Below, piece after piece: positions 60,522 to 64,000 of a DNA stretch of 64,000 nucleotides. The notes below the pieces were generated by a model. The model ran no database searches. It saw only the letters and a program-made list of their open reading frames with translations, and was not told the origin of the DNA. Location of the stretch: assembly GCA_036500145.1 (NCBI GenBank), contig DASYCO010000048.1:60073-124072 (forward strand), given 5' to 3'. The stretch's first letter is position 1, and each line of letters opens with the position of its first letter. The translations under genes were made by a program, and so were the position numbers. Source of the stretch: CAMAVH01 sp036500145. GTDB lineage: Bacteria; Pseudomonadota; Alphaproteobacteria; SMXQ01.

Positions 60522-61742
60522 TCAAGCCCCGGAAACGGCGATCTGGTGCGGCCGCTTGCCGAGGCGGCGCGCGCCGTTCGCCCCGATGACGATGGTGTCG
60601 CCCCAGGTCAGGATCGTCTTTTCCACGCCGTCCGGCGTCTCTGCCGACGGCTTGAAGATGAAGACCATGTTCTCTTCCAGCGCGACTTCGAGCTGCCTGG
60701 GGTCGCGCGCCGTGCCGGTGATGATCGGGCCGTCGTCGCCGGCGCCGCGCCCATGCATGGTGAGCTTGCCGGTGGCGCCCGCCGCGAGGCCCGTCTTGGG
60801 CGCGGCCTCCCGGCCGGCCTCCGCCGTCCATTCGGCGATCTGGCGCACGGTCACGCCGGGCTTCAACCGCGCGAAGAGGTCGTCGAATATCTGCTTCTGC
60901 ACCTTGAACAGCTCCTGGTGCAGCGGATTGATCGTCTCGACGAACACCGGCTGCACGGCCTGGGCGCGATAGCCGATCCAGGAAGCCTCAAGCTCGTTGA
61001 TGATCAGGTCGCCGCGCTCCAGCAGCCGCATGGTCGGGCGCGTCAGGGTGCGGATGGGGTTCTTGCCCGACAGCCAGTTGCAGTGCACGGGCGCTTCTGA
61101 GCCGTTGCGCGCCATGGCGTATTGCGCGGCGGCCCAGACTTCCCAGTCCTTGACGCCGGCGCGCGCCGCCTCGACTTCGGCCGCGACGCCCTTCTCGACG
61201 ATCTCCATCGACTTGCCGAGGATGTCGATCTCTTCCGGGCTCTTGACGTAGCGCACTCTCGTCAGGATCGGCGTGGCGTCGACGAATTCGGCCTTGGGAA
61301 AGGCCTCGCGCAGCGAATCCCAGAAGCCGCGCGAGATGCTGCCTTCCGGCGTGCGCGTGCCGCCGCCGAGCCCGGTGACGCCGATGCGGCCGCTGTCGAC
61401 CTTCAATTCCTTGAGGCGCTCGACGACGATCGCGCCGTAGCGGCGGCGCGCCTCGCGCACGTCCTTGGTCCATTCCTGCGTCTGCGTCCAGCGCGCCTTG
61501 GCGGTGGTCGCGACCGCCGTGACGTCGCCTTCGAGCGGAAATACCACGGCGATGTCGGCGTCGCCGCCGCCGCCGACATGGCTTAGGTAGCGCGAGTTCG
61601 ACTGGAAGTCCGTCGAATGGCCCGTGTTGTTGGGCGTGACGATCACGTCGATGCCCTGCTCGCGCATCATGGCGCGCACCGCCTTCCAGCGGCGGTCGCG
61701 TTCGGCCAAGGAGAAGCGCGGATACTCGTAGAGCTCAGACAT
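60522..61742 (-). CDS. M24-fold (creatinase/aminopeptidase P-like) protein with altered metal site
   Basis: The 406-residue protein has a creatinase-N domain (LAERDRRWKAVRAMMREQGI, GGGGDADIAVVFPLEGDVTA) and a pita-bread domain. Metal-site positions read Glu for the first Asp (GDLIINELEASWIGYRAQ), Gln for the second, His in TMHGRGAGDDGP, Lys in place of the first Glu (IFKPSAE), and Arg in place of the last (NGARRLG). At most two classical ligands remain. The same Glu/Gln/Lys substitutions and MH.RG.GD motif occur in the 55800-57038 paralogue, defining a shared subfamily. The ATG at 61742 has AGGGA seven bases upstream. VOC-protein genes lie just upstream on the same strand. Confidence 0.86.
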   Translation of the reverse strand: MSELYEYPRFSLAERDRRWKAVRAMMREQGIDVIVTPNNTGHSTDFQSNSRYLSHVGGGGDADIAVVFPLEGDVTAVATTAKARWTQTQEWTKDVREARRRYGAIVVERLKELKVDSGRIGVTGLGGGTRTPEGSISRGFWDSLREAFPKAEFVDATPILTRVRYVKSPEEIDILGKSMEIVEKGVAAEVEAARAGVKDWEVWAAAQYAMARNGSEAPVHCNWLSGKNPIRTLTRPTMRLLERGDLIINELEASWIGYRAQAVQPVFVETINPLHQELFKVQKQIFDDLFARLKPGVTVRQIAEWTAEAGREAAPKTGLAAGATGKLTMHGRGAGDDGPIITGTARDPRQLEVALEENMVFIFKPSAETPDGVEKTILTWGDTIVIGANGARRLGKRPHQIAVSGA

Positions 61743-61775
61743 CGTCACATCCCTGCTGCTTGTGGTGCCCGGCGC

Positions 61776-62699
61776 CTATGGACGGCGCGCCGTGAAGAAC
61801 TCGAGGAAATTTCCGCTCGGATCGCGGACGTAGAGCGATTCGTGGATCGGCGAGGCCGCCGGATGCGTCACCGGCCCGGCGAAGCGCTGCCCGTTCGCGG
61901 CGAGGCGCTGCGCCACCTTCTCCAGCCCGCCCTGCGGCAGCGAGAAGGCCGTGCGCGGCAGGCCGATCGACTGTTCCTCGGGCGGCTCCTGGTAATGCTT
62001 GTTGGCGAGGTAGACGCCGAACGTCGACGCCCCCGCCGTGAAGAAGAGCTGCATGTTGGCACGCGCCACTGTCTTGCGGTTGACCATGACCGTGTAGCGC
62101 TGGTCGAGGCGGCGCGTGCCCGGCGCCATGTCCTCCTCGCCGGCCGCCCATTTGCGCGCCCGCACGTAGTCGCCGGTGCGCCAGCCGACCCGATGCTCGA
62201 CCGGCCACCCGAGGATATTGCCGTAGAAGATCTCGCCGCGCAGCACGTCGGCGCTCTGGATCGCCGTATGGTCGATGCCGGACGCGGCCGAGACCACGAG
62301 CTGCAGGCGGTTGCCGTCGGGATCGAAGAAATAGAAGTTGTCCTCGGCTTCCGCCGGCCGGTCTTCTTTGTAGGTCAGCACCTCGACGCCGGCGGCGGCC
62401 AGTTTGGCCGCGACAGCGTCGCGCTGGGCGCGCGTCACGCGGAAGGCGTGATGGACGCCGCTGTCGCGCAAGTCGAGGCGCTCATCCTGGGCCACCAGCA
62501 CGAGCCACTGGCCCGCCCCCGCGCGCAGAACTTCATGCCGGCCGCAATGGGGCAGCAGGTTATGCCCCACCGCTTCATAGCCGAGGGTCAAGCCATAGAA
62601 CTCGGCCGCCCGCGCCGGATCGGCAACCGGAATGGCGATGTAGCCGATGCCTTCGATCGGCAGGGTTTCAAGCTCTTCGGCGAGGACCGCGACGTTCAT
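61776..62699 (-). CDS. Two-domain VOC-family protein, extradiol ring-cleavage dioxygenase-like
   Basis: The 307-residue protein has two vicinal-oxygen-chelate domains of about 130-150 residues each. The first starts IEGIGYIAIPVADPARAAEF. The second starts SGIDHTAIQSADVLRGEIFY and ends ESLYVRDPSGNFLEFFTARR. In extradiol dioxygenases the second domain binds Fe(II) through His-His-Glu; a His (GIDHTA) and the late Glu (SLYVRDP...FLEF region) are present, but the middle His is not certain. It may cleave a catechol-type ring. It is 3 bp from the next VOC gene, in a tight operon. Confidence 0.82.
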   Translation of the reverse strand: MNVAVLAEELETLPIEGIGYIAIPVADPARAAEFYGLTLGYEAVGHNLLPHCGRHEVLRAGAGQWLVLVAQDERLDLRDSGVHHAFRVTRAQRDAVAAKLAAAGVEVLTYKEDRPAEAEDNFYFFDPDGNRLQLVVSAASGIDHTAIQSADVLRGEIFYGNILGWPVEHRVGWRTGDYVRARKWAAGEEDMAPGTRRLDQRYTVMVNRKTVARANMQLFFTAGASTFGVYLANKHYQEPPEEQSIGLPRTAFSLPQGGLEKVAQRLAANGQRFAGPVTHPAASPIHESLYVRDPSGNFLEFFTARRP

Positions 62700-62702
62700 G
62701 GA

Positions 62703-63170
62703 TCAGTCGCCGTCCGCCACGGCGGGCGCGTCGTAGGCCACGCCTTCGTCGCGCCGCCAGAGGATTTCCAGGAAATTGCCGCTCGGGTCCTTGAAGTAGA
62801 TCGATTCGCCGAAAGGCCCCTTGTCGGGATGCGCCACCGGGCCTTCGCAGGCGACGTGGCCACGCGCCAGCGACTGGCGGATTTCCTCGAAGCGCGCCCG
62901 CGAGACCGTGAAGGCGTGGCGGAAACCGTGCGCGCCGCGCAGCTGGCCGTCCGGCGGCATAGGCATGAAGTCGCCGGCCAGGGCCAACGCGATCAGGAAG
63001 TCCTCCAGCACGATGGACTTGTGGACGGACCGCCCCTTGATCGTGTCTTCGGTGATGAAGTTCACGCCGTTATGGCTGTGCGCGCCCAGCAGGCCGCAGT
63101 AGAACTCCTCGGCTTCCTGCAAGTCATGCACGCAGATCGCGCTGTGACTGATGCTTTGCACGTCGGCCAT
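62703..63170 (-). CDS. Single-unit VOC-family protein (glyoxalase/dioxygenase-like)
   Basis: The 155-residue protein starts QSISHSAICVHDLQEAEEFY and ends GESIYFKDPSGNFLEILWRR, the classic VOC half-site pair. Potential metal ligands are His in SISHSAIC, His in GFRHAFTVS and Glu in GESIYF or NFLEI. Such proteins act as lyases, isomerases, dioxygenases or resistance proteins, usually as dimers. Its place between a two-domain VOC protein and a VOC-Rieske protein suggests a role in the same pathway. AGGAG lies five bases before the ATG, and the gap to the upstream gene is 8 bp. Confidence 0.85.
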   Translation of the reverse strand: MADVQSISHSAICVHDLQEAEEFYCGLLGAHSHNGVNFITEDTIKGRSVHKSIVLEDFLIALALAGDFMPMPPDGQLRGAHGFRHAFTVSRARFEEIRQSLARGHVACEGPVAHPDKGPFGESIYFKDPSGNFLEILWRRDEGVAYDAPAVADGD

Positions 63171-63178
63171 GATCGCTC

Positions 63179-63970
63179 CTATGCGTTGGCGTGGGCTGGA
63201 CGGGGCGCCGGCACGGCGTCCTTCGGATCAACCCTGTCGCGCTGGATCACTTCGTCGGGGCGGACCGTGATCGCGCCGTCGGCGGCGATGGTCAGCGGAT
63301 GCATGCGCAGCGGCGGCAGCTCGCGGCCGACCTGGATGCAGTCCCCCTTGCGGTTGTAGATAGCGCCGTGCATCGGGCAGTAGAACTGCCAGTGCTCCGG
63401 CTTCCAGGCGAGGATGCCGTTCATGTGCGTGCACCAGCGCGACAGCGCGACGAAGCCTTCCTCCAGATGGACCAGGAAGAAGCGGCCCTTGGAGAAGACC
63501 TTCACGGTGCCGACGGGATAGTCCGCCGCGTTGCCGCAGGCGATCTCGCCAACGTTCTCGATGATGATCTGCTTGGCTTCGGGCCCGTAGGCCTGCACCT
63601 GGTAGCGGTGGCCGTCCGGATCGAAGACGTCGAGGCTCTGCTCGCCCATGGCGCGGAAGGCCTGGCGGCTGTCGGTGATGTCGAAGCCGTGCTCGGCCAG
63701 GCGCACTTTCGCGCGCTCGAGCTGCTCGATGGTCAGGAGCCAGGCGTGGTGGATGCTGCTGCTGTTCGGGCGGAACGGCGTGACTTCGGGCACCTGCACC
63801 AGGAGGACGCGCTGGCGCGTGTTCATCGCCAGCAGCGAATTCGGCCCCTCGTCCGTCACCAGGTCGCGCCCGATGATGTCGAGGCCGAACACGTCGCGAT
63901 AGAACGCTTCCGAGCGATCGAGATCGGTCACTTGGACGACGAGATGGCTGAAGCCATCGACCAATGCCAT
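63179..63970 (-). CDS. VOC-domain protein fused to a Rieske [2Fe-2S] domain
   Basis: The 263-residue protein has an N-terminal VOC domain (residues 1-127: GFSHLVVQVTDLDRSEAFYR, SSIHHAWLLT, SLDVFDPDGHRYQVQAYGPE). Potential metal ligands are His9 and His74/75, but the usual late Glu is Gln124. The C-terminal part (about 135-240) is a Rieske ferredoxin-like domain with Cys180-x-His182 (WCTHMNG) and Cys198-x-x-His201 (YCPMHGAIYN), spaced 15 residues apart as required for a [2Fe-2S] cluster. VOC and Rieske units are normally separate proteins. The fusion may couple electron supply to an oxygenase or isomerase step. AGGGAGG precedes the ATG. It is the first visible gene of this operon. Confidence 0.88.
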   Translation of the reverse strand: MALVDGFSHLVVQVTDLDRSEAFYRDVFGLDIIGRDLVTDEGPNSLLAMNTRQRVLLVQVPEVTPFRPNSSSIHHAWLLTIEQLERAKVRLAEHGFDITDSRQAFRAMGEQSLDVFDPDGHRYQVQAYGPEAKQIIIENVGEIACGNAADYPVGTVKVFSKGRFFLVHLEEGFVALSRWCTHMNGILAWKPEHWQFYCPMHGAIYNRKGDCIQVGRELPPLRMHPLTIAADGAITVRPDEVIQRDRVDPKDAVPAPRPAHANA

Positions 63971-64000
63971 GAAATCCTCCCTGACGATGCGCAGTTTTCC

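Overview
The window is GC-rich (about two thirds G+C by eye) and densely coded, with many short or overlapping (ATGA) gene junctions and frequent GTG/TTG starts. Gene content (tripartite-tricarboxylate-type binding proteins, LysR regulators, KaiC-like ATPase with a hybrid kinase, ParB-like nuclease, HupE-type permeases) suggests a free-living or soil/water proteobacterium, most likely an alphaproteobacterium. This is an inference from style; no rRNA or tRNA gene is present to confirm it.

Region 1 (1-4.7 kb, + strand): the 3' end of a hybrid sensor kinase, two orphan TctC-like solute-binding proteins separated by a strong terminator, and a short-chain dehydrogenase. Region 2 (4.7-19.7 kb, - strand): a five-gene secretion/adhesion operon. 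A roughly 3,030-residue repetitive surface protein with an N-terminal DUF4347-like domain is followed by a TolC-type outer-membrane lipoprotein, two HlyD-like adaptors, and a PqqD-like/M50-protease/HlyD-like membrane protein. No ABC exporter ATPase is present. An AT-rich control region with a large dyad lies upstream.

Region 3 (20.2-44.1 kb): about 24 kb in which every gene is on the - strand. It holds two similarly ordered transport/catabolic blocks, each ending in transporter genes, then a two-cupin (homogentisate-dioxygenase-like) protein, then a LysR regulator. Block A has five tandem paralogous iron/putrescine-type binding proteins, a flavin reductase, one fused permease and one ATPase, plus a downstream TctC-like protein, FAD oxidoreductase and 2x[4Fe-4S] ferredoxin. 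Block B has a NitT/TauT-type permease and ATPase and three tandem paralogous binding proteins. Five tandem 27-bp stem-loops sit on the ATPase stop codon. A third, small cupin protein and a divergent HpcH/HpaI aldolase close the region.

Region 4 (45-55.7 kb): a KaiC-like ATPase overlapping a hybrid histidine kinase, an MFS exporter, two HupE-like permeases divergent from a SulP transporter, a ParB-like nuclease overlapping SulP, and a cardiolipin synthase. Two of these genes have stop-codon-containing tandem duplications at their 3' ends. Region 5 (55.8-64 kb, - strand): a catabolic operon with a VOC-Rieske fusion protein, two more VOC dioxygenase-like proteins, two M24-fold proteins that have lost most metal ligands, and a binding protein plus fused permease without an ATPase.

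Taken together, the window looks like an accessory catabolic island for import and oxidative breakdown of small organic (probably aromatic or carboxylate) compounds, with a large surface-protein export locus beside it. Substrates cannot be read from the sequence.
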